From assembly GCA_034114085.1 (NCBI GenBank), contig JAXEWB010000022.1, positions 1 to 26,615 of the forward strand: a stretch of DNA of 26,615 nucleotides, read 5' to 3'. Each line of letters starts with the position of its first letter. Positions within the stretch are counted from its first letter, which is position 1. This document shows positions 8,629-16,620 of the stretch, one piece after another. Source of the DNA: Spiro-02 sp034114085 (GTDB lineage Bacteria; Spirochaetota; Spirochaetia; Sphaerochaetales; Sphaerochaetaceae). A program made the position numbers and the translations under genes. The notes beneath the pieces were generated by a model that searched no databases, was not told where the DNA came from, and worked only from the letters and a program-made list of their open reading frames with translations.

Positions 8629-9456
8629 ATGGAAAAGAAACAGATGATAGGCCGGACCGTCATATACGGTCTCCTGCTCCTTGGCGCGATAACGATGTTG
8701 CTGCCGTTTATCTGGATGGTCCTGTCGTCGCTGAAGACCCAGCGCGAGATCATCGCGATGCCGCCGAAGATATTCCCTGCGAATCCGCAATGGGGGAACT
8801 ACCAGAAGGCATTTGAGATGGCTCCGTTCGCCAGGTTCTTCTTCAACAGCCTTATAGTCACCGTATTCGGCGTACTGCTGCAAGTATTCCTGACGATCTT
8901 GATGGCGTTCACTTTTTCCCGGCTTCATTTCCCGGGGAGGGATGTCATCTTCTCCTTGCTGATCGGGTTGATGATGGTTCCCTACGAGATGCTGATCATT
9001 ACCAACTATTCGACGATTTCACAGTTGAACCTGATCGATACCTATCTGGGTATCTTCCTTCCGTCGTCGGCGAGCGTGTACTATGCCTACATCTTGAGGA
9101 ACTTCTTCCTGGGAATACCCGACTCGCTCTATTATTCAGCGAAACTGGACGGTGCGTCGGACTGGAAATATCTGTGGCGCATCATGATCGTGCTGGCGAA
9201 GCCCGCGCTGATCACGATCGTCCTTCTCAATACAATAGGGCTGTGGAACACCTTCCTATGGCCGTTGATCGTGACGAACGTCGAAAGCATGCGGACGGTG
9301 CAAGTCGGACTCAACGCGTTCACCAATGAATCGGGCACTCGGTACGATCTGCTGATGGCCGCTACGACGGTCGTCCTGCTTCCGATGCTGGTTCTCTTTA
9401 TTTTTGAACGCAAGTTCATTGTGACTGCCGTTTCCAGCGGAGGCACCAAAGGTTGA
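8629..9456 (+). CDS. ABC transporter permease, MalG/UgpE type
   Basis: This 275-residue inner-membrane protein is the second half of the channel. It shows the usual start, with a first membrane segment at about residues 10-32 followed by LSSLKTQREI. Five further segments follow, and the EAA loop reads SAKLDGASDWKYLWRIMI near residue 170. GGAGGGG precedes the ATG closely. The gene lies between the partner permease and a HAD hydrolase gene in the same transcription unit. Confidence 0.92.
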   Translation: MEKKQMIGRTVIYGLLLLGAITMLLPFIWMVLSSLKTQREIIAMPPKIFPANPQWGNYQKAFEMAPFARFFFNSLIVTVFGVLLQVFLTILMAFTFSRLHFPGRDVIFSLLIGLMMVPYEMLIITNYSTISQLNLIDTYLGIFLPSSASVYYAYILRNFFLGIPDSLYYSAKLDGASDWKYLWRIMIVLAKPALITIVLLNTIGLWNTFLWPLIVTNVESMRTVQVGLNAFTNESGTRYDLLMAATTVVLLPMLVLFIFERKFIVTAVSSGGTKG

Positions 9457-9471
9457 TAATAGGTTGATAGT

Positions 9472-10119
9472 ATGAAAATCGCTTTGTTTGATATGGACGG
9501 CACCCTGGTTGATTCCATGTGGGTGTGGGAGAACGCGCCCGTAGAGGTGCTCAGACGGTTCGATATCGAGCCGGACGCCGCCGCTTTTTCCGTATTTCGT
9601 GAGAAAGGCTACCGGGAAACCGCGAAATTCCTGGTGAACCGTTACAATCTTCCGATCACCTCCCATGAAGCCATGGTGATGATGGATGAGGCGGTGATGC
9701 CTGCGTACCGGAAGGATGTCTCATTGAAGGACGGCGCGCTGGATTACCTGCGCCTGTTGCAGGAAAAACATGTGAAATGCTGCATTCTGACGGCGAATAA
9801 CTCCGAGCTGGTGGATATCGTCAAGGAACGGTTCGGACTGGACAAGTACATCAGCGGTTTCATCACCGCCGCGGGAATCGGCAGTACCAAGGCCGAACCG
9901 GAAATCTTTATCAAGGTCTCCCTGCTGTATGGGGCTCAGTTGTCCGACTGCGTGCTGTTCGAAGATTCAAGCTATGCGATCAAGACTGCGAAACCTCTGG
10001 GAATCAAGACCGTCGGCGTCAAGGATCCGTTCGGAGAGGACCAGCAGGAGTATCTTCAGGACAACTGCGACCGGTACGTAGCCAGTTTCAGGGAACTGAT
10101 CGCTCATGATATCTTCTGA
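9472..10119 (+). CDS. HAD-family hydrolase, phosphatase/phosphoglucomutase-like
   Basis: The 215-residue protein has the haloacid-dehalogenase catalytic set: motif I DMDGTLVDS (nucleophile D8 and acid D10), motif II threonine in CILTANN, a motif III lysine near TKAEPEIF, and motif IV FEDSSYAIKTAKPLG. A helical cap lies between motifs I and II, the class seen in phosphoglycolate phosphatase and beta-phosphoglucomutase. It is the last gene of the importer operon, 15 bases after the permease stop. The context suggests it removes phosphate from, or shifts phosphate on, a sugar phosphate of this pathway; the exact substrate is unknown. Confidence 0.88.
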   Translation: MKIALFDMDGTLVDSMWVWENAPVEVLRRFDIEPDAAAFSVFREKGYRETAKFLVNRYNLPITSHEAMVMMDEAVMPAYRKDVSLKDGALDYLRLLQEKHVKCCILTANNSELVDIVKERFGLDKYISGFITAAGIGSTKAEPEIFIKVSLLYGAQLSDCVLFEDSSYAIKTAKPLGIKTVGVKDPFGEDQQEYLQDNCDRYVASFRELIAHDIF

Positions 10120-10171
10120 CATGCTGCCGTAGCGGCTGAGCTTATTGGCGTGATGGCGGTTGGGGTTGCAT

Positions 10172-10211
10172 GGAAGCGGTCCCTGCCACCCCTGCCGTTG
10201 GTTCCGCTTCC
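10172..10211. terminator. Inverted repeat between convergent operons, possible terminator
   Basis: GGAAGCGG (10172-10179) pairs perfectly with CCGCTTCC (10204-10211) across a 24-base loop. It sits between the 3' ends of the plus-strand importer operon and the minus-strand kinase operon. There is no clear T-tract on either side, so intrinsic termination is uncertain. Confidence 0.3.
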
Positions 10212-10324
10212 CGCGCACAATGCCTTCGTGTCTGTCGCAACTCCTATTCTTGCATGGTAGAACTTGGAAATCCTGAATATTGGGACAGTCTGAGTGAATC
10301 ACGATGGCGGCGTCATAAGCCGGT

Positions 10325-11098
10325 CTATCTCGCTTCGGCTCGTTTCACTTCTCCTGCGATGTGTTTTGCCTTTTCAAGGTTGATTCTGTTCGCCAGATTT
10401 CCATCCTTGATCCAGGCTCCCACGCAAATTCCATCGAAGGCTAGGGCTGCTTCGTAGGCGTTCTCTCCCTTGACGCCTCCACCGATGATGATCGGGACGC
10501 CGGGAATCGCCTTTCGCGCCCGTCGTACCAGTTCCAGGCTTTCCTGAAACGTCTTGCCGCAGAGAAAAATCCCGTCGGCATGGGCGTAATTGACCGTCTC
10601 CTGCAACGCTGTCTCCAGCGGACAGGGGTGGATGTGTTCGCCGTGGGGTTCAAACACATCGGCATATACCGGAACGTCCATGCCCGGTTGCCTGCGTGCC
10701 GTACAGACCTCGGCGCATTGCGCTTCGATCATTCCGCAAGCGGCCATTTCGGCGCGGGTATAGCCATGTTCCACGCGGATGAACGACGCCCCGCTGGCGG
10801 CCGCCACGGCGAGAGATCCTATGCCGTCCCATGTCAGCAGTACGCCGATCTCCATGTCAGGGAATCGCCGTGTGAGTTCCGCGGTGACTACCGCAGTCGC
10901 CGCGACGGAAGAGGGGCTGGCCGTCTGCTTGACCGGGCCATCCTGCATGTTCTGTACCAGAAAACCTGTGAAACCCGCTTCATGCAACGCCTCCGCTTCC
11001 TCTACAGCCGCCTGGATGATTGCCCGCATTCCCTGTCCTCCGTATGAAAACGAACCGGGAAGCGCCATCAGGTTCACCATTCCGTATATTTTTTTCAT
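10325..11098 (-). CDS. BtpA/SgcQ-family TIM-barrel protein
   Basis: The 257-residue protein follows the BtpA/SgcQ pattern: a start MVNLMALPGSFSYGG (family HLLPLPGSPRYGG), GFTGFLVQNMQDGP, FIRVEHGYTRAEMAACGMI, VYADVFEPHGEH, ADGIFLCGKTFQESLEL and a phosphate-gripping PIIIGGGVKGENA near the C-terminus. BtpA-family members are (beta/alpha)8 barrels of mostly unknown chemistry; SgcQ lies in a sugar operon of E. coli. ATG 11098 has AAAGGAG upstream and overlaps the previous stop as ATGA, so it is translationally coupled. It is the last gene of the regulator-kinase-eIF2B-like operon. An aldolase- or epimerase-like step on a phosphorylated sugar would fit, but this is inference. Confidence 0.85.
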   Translation of the reverse strand: MKKIYGMVNLMALPGSFSYGGQGMRAIIQAAVEEAEALHEAGFTGFLVQNMQDGPVKQTASPSSVAATAVVTAELTRRFPDMEIGVLLTWDGIGSLAVAAASGASFIRVEHGYTRAEMAACGMIEAQCAEVCTARRQPGMDVPVYADVFEPHGEHIHPCPLETALQETVNYAHADGIFLCGKTFQESLELVRRARKAIPGVPIIIGGGVKGENAYEAALAFDGICVGAWIKDGNLANRINLEKAKHIAGEVKRAEAR

Positions 11099-12099
11099 TG
11101 TGGATCTCCTTTCAGTTCCCGCATGTAGCGTGTCGCCTGGTTCTGGATGCCAGCGGCGGAGACATACCCGCGTTCGGTAAAATATCCCGTAATCCATTGA
11201 TGCTCGACCAGCGAGAAACCGTGGCAGGTGAAATCGGTCCGTTTCCTCGTCTCTTCAGGCCAGCCGCTCGCCAGTACCGTCGCCATGTCGCAGGTACTGT
11301 CTTTGTCGGGGAACATCCGTTCCCCCCTTCCATCGAGCTTGAGGAACGTCGTGGCGACATACAACGGAACGCCGTGGTGGACGCAACACATGCCGACAAG
11401 ATCCGAGCCTGCGGTGTTGATTACGCTTCCTTCCGCATAGAGCGTTTCCGCCCCGATGATCGCCGCATCGCATCGCCTGATCGCGGAACCCATGCAGGCC
11501 TCCATGACGAACATCGGTTTTTCTCCCCGTTTCTGGGCGGACGGCAAGAAGGGGTATCCGCCGTCGAGCAACCTGCTTTCCGATATCACGGTATGGAAAT
11601 CCACTCCGTTTTCGTACAAAGCGGTCAGAATCGCGTCTACGGAACTTGAATAGTCGTAGACGAATATCCTTCGCCGTTCCCTGAGTATGCCAAGGCTGCT
11701 TTCGCACAGCGCCCTTGCATCCCGTTCGATCTGGGCTTGGAACTTTCCGCAGTTTTTCAATATGCCGTCCGCACACGCATCCAGCGGCAACGCTCCAAGC
11801 GCGGAGATATTTTGTGTGAGTAGGAGGATCGCATTACGTACCGCGATGCTGGAATCGCCTCGTAGCCGGTCGAAATAGTCCGTCATCTCCTTGGTTCTCG
11901 ACACCAGCTCGCGGCTTTCCAGGCCTTTTCCCTTTGCATGCATCGCCAGATCCGTCATGAAACCGATGATCGAGCGGATATTGCTTGACGCTCCGAGGGC
12001 TTTGCCCTGTACCAAATTCCGGAAGCGGTCGCGATTGGCGTCGTCGGCAAGATATTGTTCGAGCCTGTTTTCGCAGTTATGTTCTTGTTGCTGTTCCAT
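11095..12099 (-). CDS. eIF2B-alpha/MtnA-fold protein, putative sugar-phosphate isomerase
   Basis: The 334-residue protein shows the eIF2B-alpha/delta family core: IFVYDYSSSVDAIL (148-158), VISESRLLDGG (171-181), CDAAIIGAETLYAEGSVINTAGSD (210-233) and GVPLYVATTFLKLD (243-256). Bacterial and archaeal relatives are aldose-1-phosphate isomerases: MtnA acts on methylthioribose 1-phosphate and R15P isomerase on ribose 1,5-bisphosphate. These use a cysteine and an aspartate. Here the position of the catalytic Asp (family GAD) is E218, and YSSSV replaces the stretch where MtnA has its Cys. It may therefore act on a different substrate or by a changed mechanism. The start lies 3 bases after the kinase stop, and the stop overlaps the BtpA-family start as ATGA. 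Confidence 0.8.
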   Translation of the reverse strand: MEQQQEHNCENRLEQYLADDANRDRFRNLVQGKALGASSNIRSIIGFMTDLAMHAKGKGLESRELVSRTKEMTDYFDRLRGDSSIAVRNAILLLTQNISALGALPLDACADGILKNCGKFQAQIERDARALCESSLGILRERRRIFVYDYSSSVDAILTALYENGVDFHTVISESRLLDGGYPFLPSAQKRGEKPMFVMEACMGSAIRRCDAAIIGAETLYAEGSVINTAGSDLVGMCCVHHGVPLYVATTFLKLDGRGERMFPDKDSTCDMATVLASGWPEETRKRTDFTCHGFSLVEHQWITGYFTERGYVSAAGIQNQATRYMRELKGDPQ

Positions 12100-12102
12100 G
12101 GT

Positions 12103-13044
12103 CTATTGACGCTCCTGAAGGAAGTTGAGGACGGCCTGTTCAGCCACGGCCCCACTTCTGGAGCCAAGCTTCTGAACCGCGATCGCCGCTGCCGCCGAAG
12201 CGAACACCGCGGCCTGCCGGAGCGACGCCCCGGATAGGAAGGCATGGAGAAACGCGCCGTTGAACGTATCTCCCGCCCCGGTCGTATCGACCGCAGGTAC
12301 TTGGAACGCCGGCACATGTTCCTCGACGTCCCCCTGTCGTAGCTCAACACCTTGCGCTCCGTTGGTGAGCAACAGAATCCGTTCGGGATCTGCTGTCAAC
12401 TTTGCGAACGCATCCGTCCCGCCACCCGCAAGAAGATGGTTCTGGGCGTTCGTATTCAGCGACAGGATCGCCGATATTCCGAACATAAAGGAGTCTTCCT
12501 CGTCATCGAGGCTGGTGAACGTCGTCCGCTCCGCGTCGAACATGAACCGGACTCCTCGTTTGCGAAGATGCAAGGCGAGATCCCTATATCCGTCCAGATG
12601 CCTCCATGTGGAGAATGTGGTATAGACGAAATCGCACCGTTCCAAGATGGCGAGCCTGCTTGCATCGATGGTGACATGCGGTTTTGAGCTGCCATGCACG
12701 AGACAGGTCCGTTCTCCTTCGCTGAGCAGGATGTCGACGATATAGTTGCCGTAATCGCCGCTTTCAATCCCTTCCGTATGCACATGGTGCGCCGCGAGGT
12801 CATTGACCAGCAGGTCGTGGTATTCGTCTCCCCCCACGGTATCGAACAGATACGCCTCGGTTCCAAGCGCACCGAGGACGCATGCGGCATTGGCGATGAA
12901 TCCTCCGGGGCTTGTCCCCAACGGCTCTATGACGCATTTTGAGCCTACGATAAGCGGTTGCGCGCAGGAATAATACCTGTCCATGTCGTTCGGTCCTATC
13001 GCCACGACAACGGGTTTCCGTATCTTCTGTGTCATGGCGTTCAT
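12103..13044 (-). CDS. PfkB-family carbohydrate kinase
   Basis: The 313-residue protein is a ribokinase-family (PfkB) sugar or nucleoside kinase, phosphorylating the substrate from ATP or ADP. The N-terminal signature is SPGGFIANAACVLGALG (45-61). The C-terminal signature is DTTGAGDTFNGAF (253-265), with anion-hole GAG and catalytic base D259. The start at ATG 13044 gives an ATGA overlap with the regulator stop; an internal ATG at 13035 is the alternative. Position between a DeoR regulator and an aldose-1-phosphate-isomerase-like gene suggests it makes a sugar phosphate that the next enzyme uses, as in the ribose-1-phosphate kinase/R15P isomerase pair of the archaeal pentose bisphosphate pathway or the MtnK/MtnA pair. 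The actual sugar is unknown. Confidence 0.88.
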   Translation of the reverse strand: MNAMTQKIRKPVVVAIGPNDMDRYYSCAQPLIVGSKCVIEPLGTSPGGFIANAACVLGALGTEAYLFDTVGGDEYHDLLVNDLAAHHVHTEGIESGDYGNYIVDILLSEGERTCLVHGSSKPHVTIDASRLAILERCDFVYTTFSTWRHLDGYRDLALHLRKRGVRFMFDAERTTFTSLDDEEDSFMFGISAILSLNTNAQNHLLAGGGTDAFAKLTADPERILLLTNGAQGVELRQGDVEEHVPAFQVPAVDTTGAGDTFNGAFLHAFLSGASLRQAAVFASAAAAIAVQKLGSRSGAVAEQAVLNFLQERQ

Positions 13045-13829
13045 CTGCTGAGTATGCAGTCGACCTTTTCGTTCTCCAGGTATTCCTGCCATTCCTTGCT
13101 GAGCTTATGATCCGTGATGATCGTGTCGATCTGTGAAAAGCTGCCGTAGTACAGCGGTTTGACGACATCGAATTTTGATGAGTCCGCGAGGACGATGCGC
13201 TGACCCGCATTGCTGATGAATGTCTTTTTCAGTTTTTCCTCGTATTTCTTGACACAGGTGAATCCCAGCGACCTTGATATGCCCGACGCCGACAGGAACG
13301 CCTTGTTCGCCCTGATACCGGAGATGAACTGAACCATTTCATCGCATTCGAACGCCTGTGTCTCCGGATGGTAGTAGCCGCCGCCGAAGATCAGTTTGCT
13401 GATTTTCTTCCGCTTCAGTTCTTCGAGGATGTTGAGGGAGAAGCAGATTACGGAAATGTCGAGCTCCGACTGCAAGTGACGGACCAGCGCCTCGGTCGTC
13501 GTACCGCTGTCAATGAACAGGACGTCCCCCTCCTTGATCAGCTTGGCCGCTTCCTTGCCAATCAAGTCCTTCTCCCGCTCCATGACCCCGCCGCTGGAAA
13601 AGATATTGTAGGTCAACGCCCCGTCCGCGGACGCCTTGTCGGGATTGAGCACAACTGAACCATGGAAGATATTGACCAGATCATTCAACTGCAAGACATG
13701 TATGTCCCTGCGGATGGTCATTTCCGTTACGTCAAGCTCTTGCGCCAGTTGCTTGATTGACGCACCGTTGCGCTGTTGGAGCATTGTTACGATGGCCTGT
13801 ATCCGCGCCCTTTTGTTTTCATTCGTCAT
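13041..13829 (-). CDS. DeoR/GlpR-family transcriptional regulator
   Basis: The 262-residue protein has a DeoR winged helix at about residues 8-60 with the recognition stretch QLAQELDVTEMTIRRDI (27-43), followed by a sugar-phosphate-binding domain with the phosphate loop FIDSGTTTEALV and the conserved GGYYHPETQAFECD. Family members are usually repressors released by a phosphorylated sugar. ATG 13829 has AAAGGAGAA upstream. It heads an operon with the PfkB kinase, the eIF2B-like protein and the BtpA-family protein, each coupled to the next. It probably controls its own promoter and the importer operon, because a near-identical 17-bp motif lies over both. Confidence 0.92.
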   Translation of the reverse strand: MTNENKRARIQAIVTMLQQRNGASIKQLAQELDVTEMTIRRDIHVLQLNDLVNIFHGSVVLNPDKASADGALTYNIFSSGGVMEREKDLIGKEAAKLIKEGDVLFIDSGTTTEALVRHLQSELDISVICFSLNILEELKRKKISKLIFGGGYYHPETQAFECDEMVQFISGIRANKAFLSASGISRSLGFTCVKKYEEKLKKTFISNAGQRIVLADSSKFDVVKPLYYGSFSQIDTIITDHKLSKEWQEYLENEKVDCILSR

Positions 13830-13867
13830 GATACCGCCTTCTCCTTTATGGGACGTCCAGTTAATCC

Positions 13868-13896
13868 ATTATATCCTAGATATGTTAGATTTGCAA
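13868..13896 (-). promoter_or_regulatory. Promoter of the DeoR-kinase operon
   Basis: Read on the minus strand, TTGCAA (13891-13896) is separated by 17 bases from TATAAT (13868-13873), a consensus -10. The leader is about 35 bases. The -35 lies inside the predicted operator at 13882-13898, so binding there would block transcription (autorepression). Confidence 0.65.
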
Positions 13897-13917
13897 CATT
13901 TAACATATGCCATGTTA
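13882..13917. promoter_or_regulatory. Predicted DeoR operator, copy 2, with adjoining palindrome
   Basis: ATGTTAGATTTGCAACA (13882-13898) matches the motif at 5009-5025 with one mismatch. It is followed by TAACAT (13901-13906) and ATGTTA (13912-13917), so three half-sites of the same hexamer occur in 36 bases in alternating orientation. Repeated half-sites are common for DeoR-family operators and would allow cooperative binding. Confidence 0.6.
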
Positions 13918-14132
13918 TAGACAATGCGTATCGGAGTGCCAAGGAGATTGTTCATCGAGAAAAGTTTTCCAATGTCACGGCGTGGATAGTCCTGGAGGAA
14001 TATAGACCTGAGATTGCCACCTTACTGGCAGAAAACAATGACCGACAGAAAATGTAAAGTTAGTTGTAAAAATTCGTACAAATTCACTTTTGGCAATCTT
14101 GCTAGTGAGTGAGAAATGAATATAAAAATGCA
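13918..14132. other. Intergenic stretch between the DeoR operon and the AlbA_2 gene
   Basis: No intact gene is seen. A plus-strand open frame running to 14057 reads as protein-like over its last 45 codons (about 13920-14057, ending LLAENNDRQKM). It has no credible start, because its upstream part is the regulator promoter. It could be a 3' fragment of a lost gene. No strong terminator for the minus-strand AlbA_2 gene was found. Confidence 0.35.
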
Positions 14133-15287
14133 TCAATAGTAAACCGTTACAATAAATTGATTTCCTTCTACGTCATTTTTAAACTCAATAGAACTATGAA
14201 GCTTCAATGTTCTACGAATTCCAGTGTCCAACCCTCGGTAGGGCAGTATTTTGGTTCCATAGGTTGCAAGAGTCGGATTTCTACTTATTGAATTGCCTGC
14301 TTTTATGTTTTCTATGGTCAGGCTGTTGGGGAGGTTGCCAGGACTTATAATTTCAACTCTATCCTCGAACATGAATACTCTGATCGGGGAAGAGATAAAA
14401 TAGTCTCGATGAAGTAACGCATTTGCCAGCAGTTCTTCCCATACCGTTTTCTCTACGATTGGCTTTGCTAAAGAGTTAACATTTTGTCCGTCTTGGTGAT
14501 ATGGAATATTGCCCATGATAAAGGACATGGTATTGTCAAATATTTCTTCGAGTAGTCCAGAGAAATCTCTATTATCGATATATTGTTCTGTATCGATATC
14601 ATGCCCAGGATAATGAACTGCTTTAATAATAAACATAGGTAATCTGTACCGGGCTTGTCTTGAAAACAATAAGGTTCCTGTTAAATTAAGAGTTCCATTT
14701 TTTGCAAGATTCATATTCTGCAACAATTGAGGCAGAGGAATCTGTTGTTTTTCAAGAGGTTCCCCATAAAAGTTTGCGAAGAAGGATTCAAAGTATGACA
14801 AATCAATATCTGAAACGGTGAGGCCGTTGACAGGGAGTTCATCGGCGTGGATATAATTTGATATCTGAAACATGCGTTGCATTTCTTCTCGTGCAGTGAC
14901 CTTGCGTTTGTCTGCTCCACTTTTTACCCAAATAGCACCTTGATTGTCAGTATATGGTTTGCTTATTCCTTCTGGTATAGATAAAACCAACACTTTTCCA
15001 TCATCCGAAGAAAAATTTCTCGTTGAAGGATTAATGGGTGGATGAACATGTTGCGATGCGACATTCGATATAAGACCGTTCAATCGCCGGATGTCTTCCA
15101 TGGAAAGTCCAGAAATTGAACCGTTGTCATCAACTCCTATGTAGATGATACCGCCACTAGAATTGCTGAATGCGACAATTTCCGCGGCAAGTTGGTCGGG
15201 ATTGGTGATATTGCGCTTAAATTGGTTCTTGCTGTCTTCTCCATTTGAGAGGTTCTTGTACAAGTCCATTATGTCCATTGTTCGCAT
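14133..15287 (-). CDS. AlbA_2 (Schlafen-like) domain protein with C-terminal HATPase domain
   Basis: The 384-residue protein begins with an AlbA_2 domain (about residues 10-130): NQFKRNITNPDQLAAEIVAFSNSSGG, IYIGVDDNG and the tail IPEGISKPYTDN plus WVKSGADKRKV. It ends with a GHKL-type ATPase module of the HATPase_c_4 type (about 285-384): WEELLANALLHRDYF, FEDRVEIISPG, GNSISRNPTLA and PYRGLDTGIRR. These proteins occur as regulators and as parts of defence cassettes. The start may be 15287, or the in-frame ATGs at 15278 or 15269. AAGGAAAT lies just before 15287, while ATG 15269 would give a TAATG junction with the stop of the PHP-ATPase gene. The gene is AT-rich like that neighbour and unlike the metabolic genes, which suggests joint transfer. 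Confidence 0.82.
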   Translation of the reverse strand: MRTMDIMDLYKNLSNGEDSKNQFKRNITNPDQLAAEIVAFSNSSGGIIYIGVDDNGSISGLSMEDIRRLNGLISNVASQHVHPPINPSTRNFSSDDGKVLVLSIPEGISKPYTDNQGAIWVKSGADKRKVTAREEMQRMFQISNYIHADELPVNGLTVSDIDLSYFESFFANFYGEPLEKQQIPLPQLLQNMNLAKNGTLNLTGTLLFSRQARYRLPMFIIKAVHYPGHDIDTEQYIDNRDFSGLLEEIFDNTMSFIMGNIPYHQDGQNVNSLAKPIVEKTVWEELLANALLHRDYFISSPIRVFMFEDRVEIISPGNLPNSLTIENIKAGNSISRNPTLATYGTKILPYRGLDTGIRRTLKLHSSIEFKNDVEGNQFIVTVYY

Positions 15288-16620
15288 ATTTCCTTTCTTC
15301 GTTCAAAGGCGGCCGGGCCTCCTTCCATGATATCTATGATTGATGCCTGAGTTTTAGGGCAATCAATACTGCCTGACGTCACTGTTATTTTTCCTGCGCC
15401 GAAATTGCAGGTATGGATCATTTCTGCATCTCCTAATACAGGGATATTAGCATTATGCGTCGCAAAAATGAATTGCGTGGTTGGTTTTAATTCAATGATT
15501 TGTTTTATTACTTCTTCATAAATTGTTTGATTGTCCAGATCGTCTTCTGGCTGATCGATAATAATAACATCATTTTCTTTTTGGCTTAAGACAAATAAAA
15601 TCAATGCGGAAGCCCTTTGCCCCAAAGAGTGGTTTTTCAGTTCTTTACCGTGGTATTCGATGATATATTTGTTTGGCACTTGATAGGTGAGCAAAGCATC
15701 AAGAATATTCTGTGTATTTTGCATAAAAGGTATTTGGGCGGCGTCGGTAAGTTGATTGCAAGCATTTTCAAAGTCTTGGTACACAGCAATAAAATCTTGG
15801 TATTTGTCTACAAGCACTGTAAATGTGGTTTCCCGTAACCCGCTACCTCTGTAGACGGTTTGAAGGTATTGTTTAAAACATTCTCTATTTCCCTCGAATT
15901 CAGCCGTTATTTTTATTGCTGATTGTGAATTATTGATTTTTGATAGCTCTCCATCGATTTGTTGAAACTCCTTTCGCCATAATTCAGCGAGTTCTCTTAA
16001 AGAAGTTTGTAGCTGTTGTTCTGTTCTTGATTTGATTTCCTCTTGTTTTTTCAACAACTTCAACCTAGCTTCAGTGGAAGCGAGGCTTTTGTAAAATTCT
16101 GTATAATCTTCCAATTTCAAAGCTTCTATTCCATGACTTCTAATTTCTGATTCAAGTTCTCTGCGGGTTTGTGCAAATTCTTCTTCAGCATCATCCTTGA
16201 TCTTTTGATAGTCTATATGCAATTTTTCCAGATTGCCGATATGTAGTTTTATTTCTCCTACATTGGTGACAATATGCTGGATATTATCGAGAGCAAGTGA
16301 ATATTCTTGCAGGACCTTCTTAAAAAATTCTCCATTCTGTTGGGAGACATATGTCGAATATTGTTTCAATGGTTCTTGTCTATCATCGAGTAGAGTTTGT
16401 ATTTCTCGATAGAAACCTTGTATATCCTCTAGCATGCCATTAAGTTTTTCATTGTCTTTTTCAAAATCCGTCTGTTTCTTGAACTTATCCGCTATGCCGT
16501 ATTTTTCAAATTGGCCGATGTTAAAAGTAATATCATTGACCGTATTTCTCAATTGGAGCATTTGCTCGGCAATGTCTCTTCCCTTTGTTAAAATATCAAG
16601 CAACTCTTTTATTTGCTTTT
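15269..16620 (-). pseudogene. TrlF/Ppl-type PHP-ATPase, C-terminal half (out of frame with N-terminal half)
   Basis: This frame encodes the second half of the SMC-like ATPase: a long coiled coil (about the first 250 residues, rich in K, E, Q and L), then the ABC-type signature region HSLGQRASALILFVLSQ, Walker B VIIIDQPEDDLD and the switch histidine in FIFATHNANIPVLGDAE. It has no start or ribosome-binding site of its own: the first ATG-like codons lie inside what should be one continuous protein. The junction with the upstream frame is an A8 run on the coding strand (16617-16624); losing one A would fuse SEKK to QIKELLDILTKG. It may be a broken gene, a product of slippage, or an assembly error. 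Confidence 0.8.

Noticed and set aside
13776..14057. Plus-strand frame overlapping the DeoR promoter
   Set aside because: Its first part lies on the regulator gene start and promoter. Only the last 45 codons look protein-like, so at most it is a gene fragment.
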